64,000 bases of DNA from Thinopyrum elongatum. Its lineage: Eukaryota > Streptophyta > Magnoliopsida > Poales > Poaceae. Location: assembly GCA_011799875.1 (NCBI GenBank), contig CM022301.1, positions 214,665,888 to 214,729,887 on the forward strand, read 5' to 3'. Each line of letters opens with the position of its first letter. Position 1 is the first letter of the stretch. Shown piece by piece: positions 49,228 through 61,378 of the stretch. A program made the translations under genes and the position numbers. The notes below the pieces were generated by a model. The model did not search any database. It was not told the DNA's origin and saw only the letters and a program-made list of their open reading frames with translations.

Positions 49228-52200
49228 TGTAACACCCCTGTGTAATAAGCACTGTAATTATCTATTAATTATGCCAAGTCATCTCCATTTGCAACGCTTG
49301 ATCATAATGTTTAAACACTTCAATTCAAAATTCTCTCTGAAAATCAATTCAAATTCAAGTGCAAAATAATGTTGCTCAAAACTTGCTAGAAAAATGTTCA
49401 TCATTTGAACAAAATTCCATAACAATTATTTGTTAAGGAACACAACATCACTCTTGTGCAAAGATGGGCACTAGCAATTATAACAGCACCATTTCTGCAT
49501 TTTTAAATGCTATCCTACTTATGAAAAAATTCAAATGGATTCAAAACCTGCCTAAACTTTTTGTGGCACATCAGAATATTCCACTGTATTTTTGTGACCA
49601 AGTTTCACATTTTTACAAAATCATTTGGTGGCTCAAAATAATGCAAAACTATCTCTGAAAAAGAAAAACAGAAAAATAAAGCGAGAAAAAGAAAAATGCC
49701 ACTGTGGACTGGGCCTAAGTGCACAGTGCACTAGCCCAGCCCACTAGGCCCCTTTTTCTCCCTCTTTCCTCTCTCTCCTTCGCCGTGTCGGCACAGCCAT
49801 GGCTGGGCACATGCGCACTGGCGGGCTGCCGACACCACGACGCAGCGGGTGCCGCGAGGGGTAAGGACCCCCTCGTCCATCCCCCTGGCTCCTCCTCGCT
49901 CACTATCCCCTCCTCCTCCGTCCTTCCCCATCGATCTGGAGAGGAGCCCAAGCGCCACCGCCGCCGCACCTCCGTCGTCCTCACGGCCACCGGCGATCCC
50001 GAGCGCCGGAACCCTATCTGGAAGGTTCGCCGTACTCCACCGGATCAACTGCGCCCTCGAATCGGAGCTGGGAGCCGCCCCATCCTCGCCTATGTCTTCG
50101 TCTTCTTCCTCGGGTAGCCGAGATCGCTGCATTGGCCTCGACGACTCCGGTGCTTCCCCGAGCCCACTAGTCTGCTCGGCTGCTCCGCTGTAAGCCCCCG
50201 GTCCGCCTTGACACCTCCTTGGTCCTCCTAGCGCGTCGTAGCTAGCCTTACCGTCGCACCCGAGCGCTAGCCGTCACTGTGCTTGTCGTCATCGTAGCCA
50301 CCGCAGCTGCCGCTCGTGTCCGAGCATGGAACCATGTTTAGTGCGCTCGCAGTAGCCCGTAGCAGCTTCTAGCTGTACAAATGGAGCTCCCTAGCCTCGC
50401 GCCGGCCAAACCTGAACTCCGGCCGCCGTGTAGCTTCGCCGTCCGGCCAGTTCCGGCCATCCCCTGGTCCAACCAGTGGTACCACTAGACGCGCGAGTTC
50501 ACCAGCTTCGAACGCACCCGACCATGGCTCAAATGGTGCACTGCATCGATTTTCCGGCGAGGTCCGAGGCTCTCTGCCGTTTTTCGGGACGCCGGCCGTG
50601 AAATTCCGGTGACTCCGACGTGACTCGTCTTCGGTCGCTGACCGCTGGGCCCTGCGGGCCCCTTTTAACCACGTTGACCACAGTCAACATTGGCACTGTT
50701 CACCGTAGGCACTGACTAGTGGGTCCTGCTGTCCTAATCACTATTAACTGCTAATTAATGACTGTTAATTAGCTAGAGACACTGACAGTAGGCCCCACCA
50801 TTAGATTAGTTAGTTTAACTAAATTGTTAGGCTCTGAGTCACTGACAGGTGGGTCCCACCCACCAGTTTGACCAGTCAAGAGCCCAGTTGACTGCTGACA
50901 CAGTAGTGACATCATGCTAACATCATAATTCACTTTTAGTAATTCTGCTGATTTAAATAATTCAGAAAATAGCTAAAAACTTGGAAATTCGTAGAAATTA
51001 AATCGTAGCTCAGATCAAAAAACTTTATACATGAAAGTTGCTCAGAACGACAAGACGAATCCAACCGTGCTGTCTATTTCCATGCCGGGACCCTCTACGG
51101 AGGTGAACCCACAACTTTTAGCCCATTTCCGATAGGTGAATAGTGCATATACCCCGGTTAATAAATCCAACTTAATTCCTAAAATAACTAATATGATTTA
51201 GACATGTCTTTAGGCAACCCTGCACTGCACGTTAGCATAGCATGCTCTATGTTGCATATGTTTGTTGTGTATTTATTTGTTTCCTTCCCCTCTTCTCTCT
51301 CGGTAGACCCCGGTACCAACGCAGTCCCCGAGATCGACGCAGCTCCGGAGGTCGATGACCCCACTGACGACCCTGCCTTTGCCGCCGAGCAACCAAGCAA
51401 GCACCCCCCCTTGAGCATGCCTATATCGCCTATTCTCTTCTCTCTTGTGCTTGCATTAGAATTGCTACTGTTACTGCTTTACCTATTCTGATGCATAGCC
51501 TGATTTTTGTAACCTGCTTTTGATAATTACCTACTTATCCTAAACTGCTTAGTATAGGCTGGATAGAGACCCCAGTGACCCCACTTGTCCCGGTTGCCCC
51601 GCTGGATCATCGGAAGACTCGACGACCAGGCCCCAGCACCGCACATCACCCCTTTAATTATACAACACTGTAGCGTTACTATCGAGTGCCGAGGGTGATA
51701 CCTCGTTTAGCACTTCTGATGTTAACTCTGCAGAGTAGCTATTCGGTCGTGGTCATCAAGGGTGATTCCTCCGTCACCACTTCCGATAACGACGCCGTCG
51801 TGCAACACCTCAAGTGTGAACCTCGAGGGTGATTCCTCCTAAGTTCACCTTGACGGATACATCGAGTAGGAATCCAACGAGGGTGATACCTCGGATTCCC
51901 TGATGTTATGGACACACGGATACTTGGACTTTACTACTATTACTTGGAAAGGCGGGTCGCCCTGAAGGGTACCCGCGAGTGATGTGGAGACGGGTTGACC
52001 TAGAGGGTGCCCGAGAGATAAATGCGAGGCGTGGCCAGGCATTCTTAGCCCTTGCCGCAAGTCCTCGAGACGGGGCGACGGGGTCACATCGATCGTGAGT
52101 CTCTGCTCGTTACCACACTACCAATACACTAACGATTTGGATATGTGATTTGAGTGGGCCTCTGGCCCGATAGCACTAACCATCATGCGGGAATAAATAT

Positions 52201-53311
52201 GGGTACTCTGCATCGTATGCATCAGCCGAAAGCTCTGTCAGACATCCAGTTCAGCATTGCAGCACGGCCTGGTCGGTGCCCCAGTGGAGGTTGCCTAGAT
52301 CGCCCTGCACGCAATGACCCGGAGTGCACAGGGCGATGGCCCAAGACCCTTGAGTGCTTAGGATGTAGACCGGCAGGGACCTCTCTGCTGAGCTTTAGGT
52401 AGGGCTGCGGTGTGTCGTTTGGCTGAGGCCGGGCATGATCCAGAAAAGTGTGTCCGGCCGGAGTTAAACGAGCACGGTGGGTAAGTTGGTGCACCCCTGC
52501 AGGGAAGAACTAATCTATGCATAGCCGGATCCTCGGTAACGGACGCTCGGAGTTGTATCCCGATCGATACAACTAGAAATGGATAATTGTGATGAGAAAT
52601 GGATAGTAGGGCCCTGGGATTGCTTTCTCGCAGGTAGTCGAGAAAGGATCTCTGGCTGAGGTTGATACTTATTACTACTGCTACTTTATTCTGTGCTAAT
52701 CTACACTCTTCTAATGCTGCTAGACCACTGAAGATGCTAGTCTTCGATAGGACTAGGCCTTCCCTCTGTTCTGGCATTTCTGCAGTCCAGTCCACATATA
52801 CAGCCTTTCTTTGATAATGTTGCATATGTAGTGTAGATCCTTGCTTGCTGAGTACTTCGGATGAGTACTCATGGTTGCTTTGCTTTCTTTCTCCCCATAT
52901 CCGTTTGATGTGACCAGATGACGAAGCCCCGGAGCCAGCTGTCCCTGTCGACGAACACTTCTACTACCCCGAGGATGGCTACTACTACGAGTTGGCCGAT
53001 GACCAGGAGTAGGTTCGGAGGGTCCCAGGCAGGAGGCCTGTGCCTTTGGATGGTAGTTTTTGTTTTGCCCCGCCTTTCTAAAGGCTTATCTGTTTCTGTT
53101 TCATATCTGCACTCAGATATCTGATGCTTCCGCTGACGCTTGTATGCGAGCTTATGTATTCGAGCCCTCGAGGCCCCTGGCTTGTAATATAAAGTTTGTA
53201 TTATTTTATTTGTGTCTAGAGTTATGTTGTGATTCCTTCAAGTGAGTCCTTAGGCTTGATCATGTGCATTTGCGTGTATGATTAGTGCACGATTAAGCCG
53301 GGGGCGTCACA
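49228..53311 (+). repeat. Complete Tekay LTR
   Basis: 4084 bp, starting TGTAACACCCC and ending GGGGCGTCACA. A polypurine tract lies before it and a PBS after it, so it serves as 3' LTR for the left part and 5' LTR for the right part. It has a GC-rich middle (about 49730-50650) and four imperfect GAGGGTGATwCCTC boxes at 51689-51893. Open frames inside are not recognisable genes. Confidence 0.85.
51689..51893. repeat. Four hairpin-like GAGGGTGATwCCTC boxes in the Tekay LTR
   Basis: Boxes at about 51689-51704, 51755-51772, 51822-51839 and 51877-51893, spaced about 54-67 bp, each with flanking bases extending the inverted symmetry (CGAGG..CCTCG). The intervening sequences differ. Confidence 0.7.
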
Positions 53312-53314
53312 GGT

Positions 53315-53326
53315 TGGTATCAGAGC
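53315..53326 (+). other. PBS (tRNA-Met type) of the Tekay remnant
   Basis: TGGTATCAGAGC, a perfect complement of initiator tRNA-Met, three bases after the LTR end at 53311. It proves the LTR acts as a 5' LTR for the gag to its right. Confidence 0.85.
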
Positions 53327-53935
53327 CGACTGCCTGTAGAAATCCCCCTTTCCAACTCCTTGGCCGAAGTTGAGTCTAGTCGTCCAAAATTGTTTTACTA
53401 ACTTGGCTGTGTGGCTTACGGGCCCACGTCGCCAATTGGGTGGTATTAGGATCTTTTATTCCTCGTCTTTACTCTGGGACTCTGATCTCTCTTCTATTCG
53501 GGTTAAATAATTTTACTAACTCCAACATTAGGTTCTCATGATCACATCCACCCGGTGTTATGAAATTACCCCCTCCCTTTTCTTCAAGATTGTGGGCCAG
53601 GTTCTGCTTACAGGATCCTTTTATCGAGGACACCCTGTGTTATCACTTGCAGATTCCTTGCTCCAGCAGTTTTCTCCGACGTTGATGTAGCCTTTGCTAT
53701 GTCTCGTTGTGTACTTCCTCACCGCGTGCCTGTGCGTCGCCTAGTTTCTCTAGCTGCAAGCGTTCCCGAGCATGTACTATCCGTTTGAATCTAACTCTAT
53801 GCATGGATTGGTATGTCTTTAACGACTACTATCATATATCTAATGCCCTTCTTGTTCATTTCCCGTGTTACATCATGAATAACTCCATACAAATGCAGTT
53901 GTTATTACTAAACTGCCCCTATTAATTTTGGTAGG
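53327..53935 (+). repeat. Tekay leader between PBS and gag
   Basis: Untranslated leader of about 600 bp with no supportable ORF, in the position usual for Tekay elements. Confidence 0.6.
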
Positions 53936-54527
53936 ATGGCTGACGATCCTCCACCTCCACCTTATATTGCCGCAATGATGCAGCATTTGAACTGAACCAT
54001 CAGGTTATGACCAAGATATTGGCTCAGTTCCCAAACCAGAATGCTCATCAACAGCCTACCCCAATAACACTGCAAGAATTTGTGCGCCTCAACCCATCTG
54101 TTTTCTGCAACTCCACCAATCCTATGGATGCTGATGATTGGCTTCGTGACATCCTGTTTGAGATGGAATCAACTAATGTTGCTCCTGACAATTACGTCAC
54201 CTTTGCGACATTTCACTTGAAAGGTCCAACTGCCCAATGGTGGGAAATCCACAAGGGTATGTTGCCTGCTGGAACTGTAACCACTTGGCAGGAATTTCAG
54301 TCAGCTTTCCGTGCACAGCACATTCCTCAAGGTCTGATGGACCAGAAGAAGCAGGAGTTCGGCAAACTCATACAGGGCACAATGATTGTGGATGAATATC
54401 AGAGGAAATTTCTCGAATTGTCCTGCTATGCTGAAGATGACGTCTGCACTTACACTCGCAAGCAGGAGAAATTCTGTGAAGGACTGCGTACTGATATAAA
54501 CCTCGCACTTGTTGTCCATGATTGCAC
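53936..54527 (+). pseudogene. Tekay gag, 5' part only
   Basis: Starts MADDPPPPPYIA at 53936 and has a one-base loss and TGA near 53993. It continues open from 54007 with the capsid region (EFVRLNPSVFCNSTNPMDA, FHLKGPTAQWWE, IVDEYQRKF). It stops at VVHDCTD, where SIRE LTR sequence resumes at about 54530. The nucleocapsid knuckle and everything downstream are gone. Confidence 0.85.
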
Positions 54528-54529
54528 AG

Positions 54530-54651
54530 ACTCTTGCCCCTGCCACTCCACTTTTGAACTTATCTGAAATATACTAGATAAAACAATTAGTCCAACAAGA
54601 GATATGTTGACATTAATTACCAAAATCACCCAGGGAGCACTTGTGCTTTCA
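54530..54651 (-). repeat. 5' LTR of the SIRE-type element, right end
   Basis: Resumes with sequence equivalent to 16493-16613 of the other LTR and ends CTTGTGCTTTCA at 54651, followed by the CTTAT duplication. Confidence 0.88.
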
Positions 54652-56192
54652 CTTATGGAAAAGAAAGATGCTAAACCTAGACTCATTAGGTGGGTTCTTT
54701 TGCTACAAAAGTTTGACTTGCATATTACTGATAGGAAGGGAGCTGAGAATCCTGGAGCTGATAACTTGTCTAGGTTAGAAAATATCCTTTATGACCCACT
54801 ACCTATTGATGATAGTTTTCCTGATGAGCAACTAGCTGTCATAAATGCTTCTCGCAATACTCCTTGGTATGCAGATCATGCTAACTACATTGTTGCTAAA
54901 TTGATACCACCTAGTTTCACATACCAACAAAAGAAAAGGTTCTTCTTTGATTTAAGACATTACTTCTGGCATGACCCACATCTTTATAAAGAAGGAGTAG
55001 ATGGTATTATTAGAAGTTGTATACCTGAGCATGAATAGGAACAAATCCTACGGAAGTGTCATTCCGAAGCTTACAGAGGACACCATGTGGGAGATAGAAC
55101 TGCACACAAGGTATTGCAATCTAGTTTTTATTGGCCTGCTCTTTTCAAGGATCCTCGTAAATTTATCTTATCTTGTGATGAATGTCAAAGAATTGGTAGT
55201 AGTGGTAGACGTCAGGAAATGCCTATGAATTATTCACTTGTTATTGAACAAGTTGATGTTTGGGGATTTGATTATATGGGACCTTTTCCTTCCTCTAATG
55301 GGTATACACATATTTTAGTTGTTGTTGATTATGTCACTAAGTGGGTAGAAGTTATTCCAACTAGTAGTGATGATCACAACACTTCTATTAAAATGCTTAA
55401 AGAAGTTATTTTCCTAATGTTTGGAGTCCCTAGATATTTAATGACTGATGGTGGTTCACACTTTATTGATGGTGCATTCCGTAACCTGCTTACTAAATAT
55501 GATGTCAACCATAGAATTGCATCTCCCTATCAGCATCAGTCTAGTGGTCAAGTTGAATTGAGCAATAGGGAAATAAAGTTAATTTTGCAAAATACAGTCA
55601 ATAGATATCGAAACAATTGGTCTAAGAAATTAGATGATGCATTATGGGCCTATAGAACTGCTTATAAAAATCCTATGGGTATCTCTCCATATAAAATGGT
55701 TTATGGAAAAGCCTGACATTTACCTCTTGAGTTAGAACATAAAGCATATTGGGAAATTAAAGAACTCAATTATGATTTTAAACTTGCCGGAGAAAAGAGG
55801 TTATTTGATATTAGCTCGTTGGATGAATGGAGAACCCAAGCTTATGAAAATGCCAAATTTTTTAAAGAAAAAGTTAAAAGATGGCATGACAAAAGAATCC
55901 AAAAGCGGGAATTCAAAGTGGGTGAGTATGTTCTATTGTACAATTCTTGTTTTAGATCTTTTATAGGAAAACTTCTCTCTAAATGAGAAGGACCATATAT
56001 CATTGATGAAGTTTATCGTTCTGGAGCTATTAAGATCAATAATGCCGAAGGCACTAATCCGAAAGTGGTCAATGGGCAAAGAATTAAGCATTATATCTCA
56101 GGTACGCCTATTGATGTTGAAACTAACATTATTCAAACTATGACACCGGAGGAATACATAGAAGAGACCTTCCAGAACACTCCAGAACCCTA
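54652..56192 (+). pseudogene. Athila RNase H C-terminus and integrase
   Basis: The frame interrupted at 15027 resumes here in phase: RNase H tail ([16 protein letters not shown] near 54730-54775), then the integrase N-terminal region broken by a TAG near 55036 and a frame change. The integrase core follows (55087-55716) with [11 protein letters not shown] near 55256, MTDGGSHF near 55441 and [12 protein letters not shown] near 55540, so all three acidic positions appear present. A TGA at about 55715 and later frame breaks lead into the C-terminal domain ending near 56192. Non-functional but recent-looking. Confidence 0.87.
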
Positions 56193-56287
56193 AAAAGGAA
56201 GAGGTACGTGATACGGTAAGTAAACTGACTCCAAAAATTCCGTAAAAATATTTTGTGTCAGTTTTGGAATATTACAAAAAAATACAA

Positions 56288-56380
56288 AAATAAGAAACAC
56301 CGGAGGGGACCCAGGTGCCCACTAGGCACCAGGGTGCGCCTACCCCCTGGTGCGCCCTGGTGGGTAGTGGGCCCCACATG
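56288..56380 (+). repeat. LTR-like palindromic segment in the Athila internal region
   Basis: Contains GGTGCCCACTAGGCACCAGGG followed by a second GGTGCGCCCTGGTGGGTAGTGGG block, matching the palindromic part of the LTR at 1285-1345 and 58890-58970, but located between integrase and the extra ORF. It is a third copy of this segment inside the element. Confidence 0.7.
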
Positions 56381-56532
56381 AGCCTTCTTGACTCTGTTTT
56401 CTTCTGGAATACTTGTTTCGCAAGATAAAAATTCTTTATATATACTCCTGGACGTTTTGACCACCGTATCGCAGACATATCTTCTGTTCTTGTTTTATGC
56501 GGTTTCTTGTCATATTTCTTTAGCAAGGCATC

Positions 56533-57078
56533 ATGTCTTCTTCCACCTCCAACAACGGGGGAGACGATGCCTGGTTGCTTCAGATGGAACTAAGGAGAAA
56601 GGAAACTAAGGAGGCCACCATGGAGGAAGATGAAGGAGATTCGCTCGGGGTTCACCCCCCGGCGTCAGAGAGGTGTACTCTTGCTGGCATCTCCACTACT
56701 CCTAATCCCCATCAAGCCATGAGGTCAATGAACGACCAAAGGAACCAAGAAGTGCAAGAAGGGCTTCCCCCTAAGAGACCCTTACACAGGTTACATTGGA
56801 ACAATTTTCATAATTTGGTTCATAATTATGGGGTTGAAAATACTCCTCATATGCACATACCATCCAATTGGGACATATCTCGTCCAAGAGAAAGTGATGC
56901 AGGAACGAGTTTGTGGTGGCCTGAAAATAAGCATATTATGGTTGAGATAAAGGAAAATACCGAGTTAATCCGCCAATTGCTACGAGAAATTCAGAGTATG
57001 AGGGATATGCTCATGAGCATTGCAGAGGACAAGCCCACCACTTCATCACCACCACCATCACCAAAGAAGGAAACCTGA
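56533..57078 (+). CDS. Athila extra ORF after pol, 181 aa, unknown function
   Basis: An uninterrupted ORF from ATG 56533 to TGA 57076-57078. It begins MSSSTSNNGGDDAWLLQMEL, is hydrophilic and acidic, has a Trp-containing middle (LHRLHWNNFHNLVHNYG), and ends in a probable coiled coil (EIKENTELIRQLLREIQSM) and a Ser/Pro tail. It occupies the position where Athila elements can carry an envelope-like ORF, but no signal peptide, transmembrane segment or cysteine pattern is visible. It is the only undamaged ORF of the element. I have no recognised homologue for it. Confidence 0.55.
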   Translation: MSSSTSNNGGDDAWLLQMELRRKETKEATMEEDEGDSLGVHPPASERCTLAGISTTPNPHQAMRSMNDQRNQEVQEGLPPKRPLHRLHWNNFHNLVHNYGVENTPHMHIPSNWDISRPRESDAGTSLWWPENKHIMVEIKENTELIRQLLREIQSMRDMLMSIAEDKPTTSSPPPSPKKET

Positions 57079-58620
57079 GTACACGGGTATGGGCACTCCC
57101 CTTGGCTTGTGCCAAGCTTGGGGGAGGTTCCCCGGTATCGTATCACCATCACTTTTATTATCTTTACCTATTTTTAGTTCGATCCTTAGCTATTTCGCGA
57201 TTTAGTAGAATAAAAGTATAGTATGATGTATTTTCGAGTGCTAGTTTCATGATCTATCTATCTATGTAATCGAGTGAGAGTTATATAATAAAGATTAGTT
57301 TGAGTTTTTGCTTCTTTACTTTTATGTTTCAATCCTAGCAAAGAAAATAATGAAAAAGATCATGTGCTAATCTTATGGAAAGTAATGACATTACATAACG
57401 AAAAGTGTAAGTGGTAAAATTTATTGGAAGTTGACAAACATAGCATTGTTCAATGATGCTATTCATGAAAAAATTAATAAGGAAAGAGAAGATTCACATG
57501 CAAATATACTATCTTGGACATCTTTTATTATTGTGAGCCCCCATTAAGTGTTTTATGCCAAATTGTTGACGTTGGACAAGGAAGACAACATAATGATTTA
57601 TGTTTGTTCATATTCACATAGAAGTTATATTGTCATAGATCCTCTGACATGTGGTGCTTGCCCAATATCTTTGCTAACCAAAAATCCGCACCAAGTAGAG
57701 ATACTACTTGTGCATCCAAAAACCCTTAAACCTAGTTTCATGCTACAAGAGTCCACTATACCTACCTATGGATTGAAGAAGATCCTTTAAGTAAGTTGTC
57801 ATCGGTGCATAAGGCAATAAAAATTGCTGATAAATATGTATGATATTTTATTGTAAGGGAAAATAAGCGTTGTATGAACTTGTGATGGCAAAGAAATAAA
57901 AGCGATGGACTTCATAATAAAGGTTGCTATCACAAGGGGCAATATAACGTCACACTCCTTTGCATTAAGAGCTTGCGCATCCAAAAATTAAAAGCGCATG
58001 ACAACCTCTGCTTCCCTCTGTGAAGGGCCTATCCTTTACTTTTTGTATTTTACTTTTTATGCAAGAGTCAATAGTGTTCTCCTCTATTCCTTTTTATTTT
58101 TCTCTTTTGCAAGCATCATGTGGTGGGGAAAGATCTAGGCACACATATCCAGTTGGATATGAGTAGTCATGAGTTATTATTGTTGACATCACCCTTGAGG
58201 TGAATAGGTTGGGAGGCGAAATTATAAGCCCCTATCTTTCTATGTGTCTGGCTGAAACTTTTTGCTCCATATATATGGTGTGAGTGTTAGCAATCATAGA
58301 AGAGTAAATGATGGTTGAGTATGTGGACTTGCTAAATAAAGCTCTGACATGAGACCCTTCATGAAAAGATGATGAATTGCAATTGCATTGTTGACTGAGA
58401 ACACAGTTTGTTAGTTTTCAAGAAAGTTTATTCCTTATACTTTGATGTTGTGATGAATTGTTACTTGCTCATGAGAAGTTTTATGATAAAGTTTATTGTT
58501 GTTATGATAATGATCATGATGCTACTATGTCCGTATTTTGTTTTTATCGGCACCGCTCTCTCTAAACATGTGGACATGATTATCAATATCGGCTTTTGCT
58601 TGAGGACAAGCGAGGTCTAA
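57079..58620 (+). repeat. Athila 3' internal non-coding region
   Basis: AT-rich region with no supportable coding content on either strand. A polypurine-like AAGCTTGGGGGAGG is present at about 57114-57127, far from the LTR, as a possible second copy of the polypurine tract. Confidence 0.6.
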
Positions 58621-58632
58621 GCTTGGGAGAGT
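58621..58632 (+). other. Polypurine tract of the Athila element
   Basis: GCTTGGGAGAGT immediately precedes the 3' LTR start TGATATGTCC. Confidence 0.7.
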
Positions 58633-60116
58633 TGATATGTCCATTTTGCATCATGTTTTCCTACTGTTATTTATAGTGTTTTTAATCATTATAACACTTT
58701 GTGGAGCAATTCTAATGCCTTTTCTCTCTTAATATGCAAGATTTACATGAAGAGGGAGATTGCCGGCAACTGGAATTCTAGACCTGAAAAAGTTATGTCA
58801 GAGATACCTATTTTGCACATCTCCAAATGAGCTGAAATTTCATGGAGATTTATTTTGGAATAAAAAAATTATTGGAGAAAAGAAGTACCAGAGGGGGCCA
58901 CCCAGGTGCCCACTAGGCACTAGGGTGCGCCCACCCCCCTGGGCGCGCCCTGGTGGGTAGTGGGGCCCCTGGCCAGCCTCCGGTGCCCATCTTATGGTAT
59001 ATAAGACCATTTGCCCTAAAAAATAAGGCGAGGACTTTCGGGACGAAACGCCGCCGTCTCGAGGCGGAACTTGGGCAGGAGCACTTTTGCTCTCCGACGG
59101 ACCGATTTCGCCGGGGATACTTCCCTCCGGGAGGGGGAAATCAAAGCCATCGTCATCACGAACAACCCTCTCATCGTGGGAGGATCAATCTTCATGAACA
59201 TCTTCACCAGCACCATCTCATCTCAAACCCTAGTTCATCTCTTGTGTTCAATCTTTGTATCAAAACCTCAGATTAGTACCTGTGGGTGACTAGTGGTGTT
59301 GATTACATCTTGTAGTTGATGCTAGTTGGTTTATTCGGTGGAAGATTATATGTTCAGATCCATTATGCTATTTAATACCCCTCTGATCTTGAACATGAAT
59401 ATGATTTGTGTGTAGTTGCTTTTGTTCTTGAGGACATGTGAGAAGTCTTGTCATAAGTAATCATGTGAAATTGGTATTCGTTTGATAGTGGTGTTATGTG
59501 AACGTCGACTACATGACACTTCACCATTTTTGGGCCTAAGGGAATGCATTGTGGAGTAGTAATTAGATGATGGGTTTTGAGAGTGACAAAAGCTTAAACC
59601 CTAGTTTATGCGCTATTCCGTAAGGGGATGATTTGGATCCATATGTTTAATGCTATGGTTAGATTTATCTTAATTCTTCTTTCGTAGTTGTGGATGCTTG
59701 CGAGAGGGATTAATCATAAGTGGGAGGCTTGTTCAAGTAAGAACAACACCCAAGCACCGGTCCACCCACATATCAAATTATCAAAGTAGCGAACACGAAT
59801 CAAACAAACATGATGAAAGTGACTAGTTGAAATTCCCGTTTGTCCTCAAGAACGTTTACTTGCTATAAGAGAAAGTTCCGGCATGTCCTTTGCTACAAAA
59901 AGGATTGGGCTACCTTGCTGCACCTAGTGCTACTATTGTTACTTGTTGCTTGTTACAAATTATCTTTCTATCAAACTATTTGTTACCGATAATTTCAGTG
60001 CTTGCAGAAAATACCTTGCCGAAAACCGCTTGTCATTTCCTTCTGCTCCTCGTTGGGTTCAACACTCTTACTTATTGAAAGGACTATGATTGGTCCCCTA
60101 TACTTGTGGGTCATCA
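58633..60116 (+). repeat. 3' LTR of the Athila-type element
   Basis: 1484 bp, collinear with 1027-2526. It has its own TATATAA at 58998-59004 and a longer loop in the palindromic segment (58902-58970). It ends GGGTCATCA; the following CAGTC is the degenerate target duplication. Confidence 0.9.
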
Positions 60117-60121
60117 CAGTC

Positions 60122-60152
60122 CAGTGCATTGACAGAGGAGAAGATGGAGTGA
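60122..60152 (+). pseudogene. C-terminal codons of the AAA-ATPase pseudogene
   Basis: Joining base 1026 to base 60122 (one duplication counted) keeps the reading frame and gives nine further codons after the junction serine (S-A-L-T-E-E-K-M-E) and then TGA at 60150-60152. The length and composition fit the variable, Glu/Lys-rich C-terminus of BCS1-like ATPases. The inference rests on phase and position, since this tail is poorly conserved. Confidence 0.6.
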
Positions 60153-61035
60153 GCCAGACCCGATACTGAGATTGACCAGTAGTACATGGCTTGTTGCAGC
60201 ATTGCTCGGAGAATTGCTGAAGGTATTAATAACTCCAATAATTCCATGATATCAGCACCAGATCGATCAATGTTGCGGGATTTGCATCAGTGAAAGCTTG
60301 GTACATCTGCATTATTCCAGTCTGGTAAATCCCCCTTTTATGTCGTAGTTCTGTTGAAAGTTATCATATACAATGCCTATTCAATCAAAGATAGTTCTCA
60401 GGATCTAGATTATCTACTTCTGTGAAGCTCGGAAGGATACATTCATCTATTTTTTAGCAGTTTCCTCTTTTGTATTTACCTTTCAGCAATTAACCAACAA
60501 TTAAAGGTGAAAGCACTATAGCATTGTCTAGTCAAAATAAAAGTAACTTCTACATGTTGTACTTATGTTTCATTATTTAAACTGGCTGTCCTGATCATAG
60601 GTGATGTGAAATTGTTTTAGAAAATAGGCATCCAATATGGTTTGGGATTTTGTAATATTGGATTGGCATGCCATGCAAGACTTGATTTTTGGGGCATCTA
60701 ATGTTATCTTCTCTTCTTTGTGTGTACGCTCATCAGGGGTTGTTTAACCTTTCTTAGATAGATCATTTGACCTTTGCATATCATATGTTTTATTTCAGTA
60801 GAAATATTCCGCATGTTTTATTTCTTTTTCATCTTTGCATGGGAAATGTTTCAAATGCTCACCCGGAGCTATTTATGAAGTTTATCTGTTAAGAAATAAT
60901 GTCGGTTATTTATCGCATTTTTCTGTTAAGAAATATGATTTGTTGTACCAGCCTATGTATGAAGAAGGTTTCATAAATTGTTACACTAATATTTCTTTCA
61001 ATAGAAGAACCTTTTGTCGATTTGTTACATAGCAG
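60153..61035. other. Flank right of the nest, nothing recognised
   Basis: AT-rich sequence. It should include the former 3' flank of the AAA gene. No ORF, repeat terminus or RNA gene could be supported. Confidence 0.4.
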
Positions 61036-61168
61036 ATGGGATCATTCACAAGCAGACTCAGGCCGAAGCAGCTACAGGGGACACATGTGTGATGCGCTGA
61101 AGAGAATGGTATCTCTACAATCTAGACGTTGCCCAGATTGTCGAGATCAAAGCAGCAAGAAAAACTTG
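61036..61168 (+). other. Exon-like open segment, unidentified
   Basis: A 44-codon open frame from 61037, preceded by AG (61034-61035) and followed by GTAAGG (61169), with Cys- and Arg-rich sequence such as RGHMCDALKRMVSLQSRRCPD. It could be an internal exon of a host gene fragment, perhaps carried by the Helitron whose end lies at 62819. Chance cannot be excluded. Confidence 0.25.
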
Positions 61169-61378
61169 GTAAGGTGTCCCTTTCATGTCAATCCTTGTTA
61201 GAAGGGATGCAACCAGTTAGTAACCATATAGATGGTTCAATTGCTCATAATGTTTTTTGCCAAGCTTGGCCTGGATTTTGGGTTCTAGGATATACTATAG
61301 CCACCGAATGTTAACACTCGGCAAATTAAGCTGAGCCAAAATAGGTTTTGAGTCGTGGGAGAGGGAGATGGAGAGGGG

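Larger units (their letters stand above)
46490..54527 (+). mobile_element. Tekay chromovirus remnant in permuted order (LTR part, pol, LTR, gag)
   Basis: The order on the plus strand is an LTR fragment (46490-46973), pol 3' half with integrase and chromodomain (46974-49190), a complete LTR (49228-53311), a PBS (53315-53326) and a gag 5' half (53936-54527). Gag downstream of a full LTR, and pol upstream of it, cannot come from one standard insertion. Two tandem copies sharing the central LTR, trimmed at both ends, would explain it. About 420 bp of the SIRE LTR are missing at the right junction, and no target duplication is left. Confidence 0.82.

Noticed and set aside
49719..50193. Overlapping GC-rich open frames on both strands near the start of the Tekay LTR
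   Set aside because: They lie in LTR sequence, have low-complexity Pro/Arg/Ser composition in every frame and match no family.
53315..53326. tRNA gene fragment
   Set aside because: The 12-base match is a primer-binding site next to an LTR. No cloverleaf can be formed; the same applies at 19059, 38233 and 45432.
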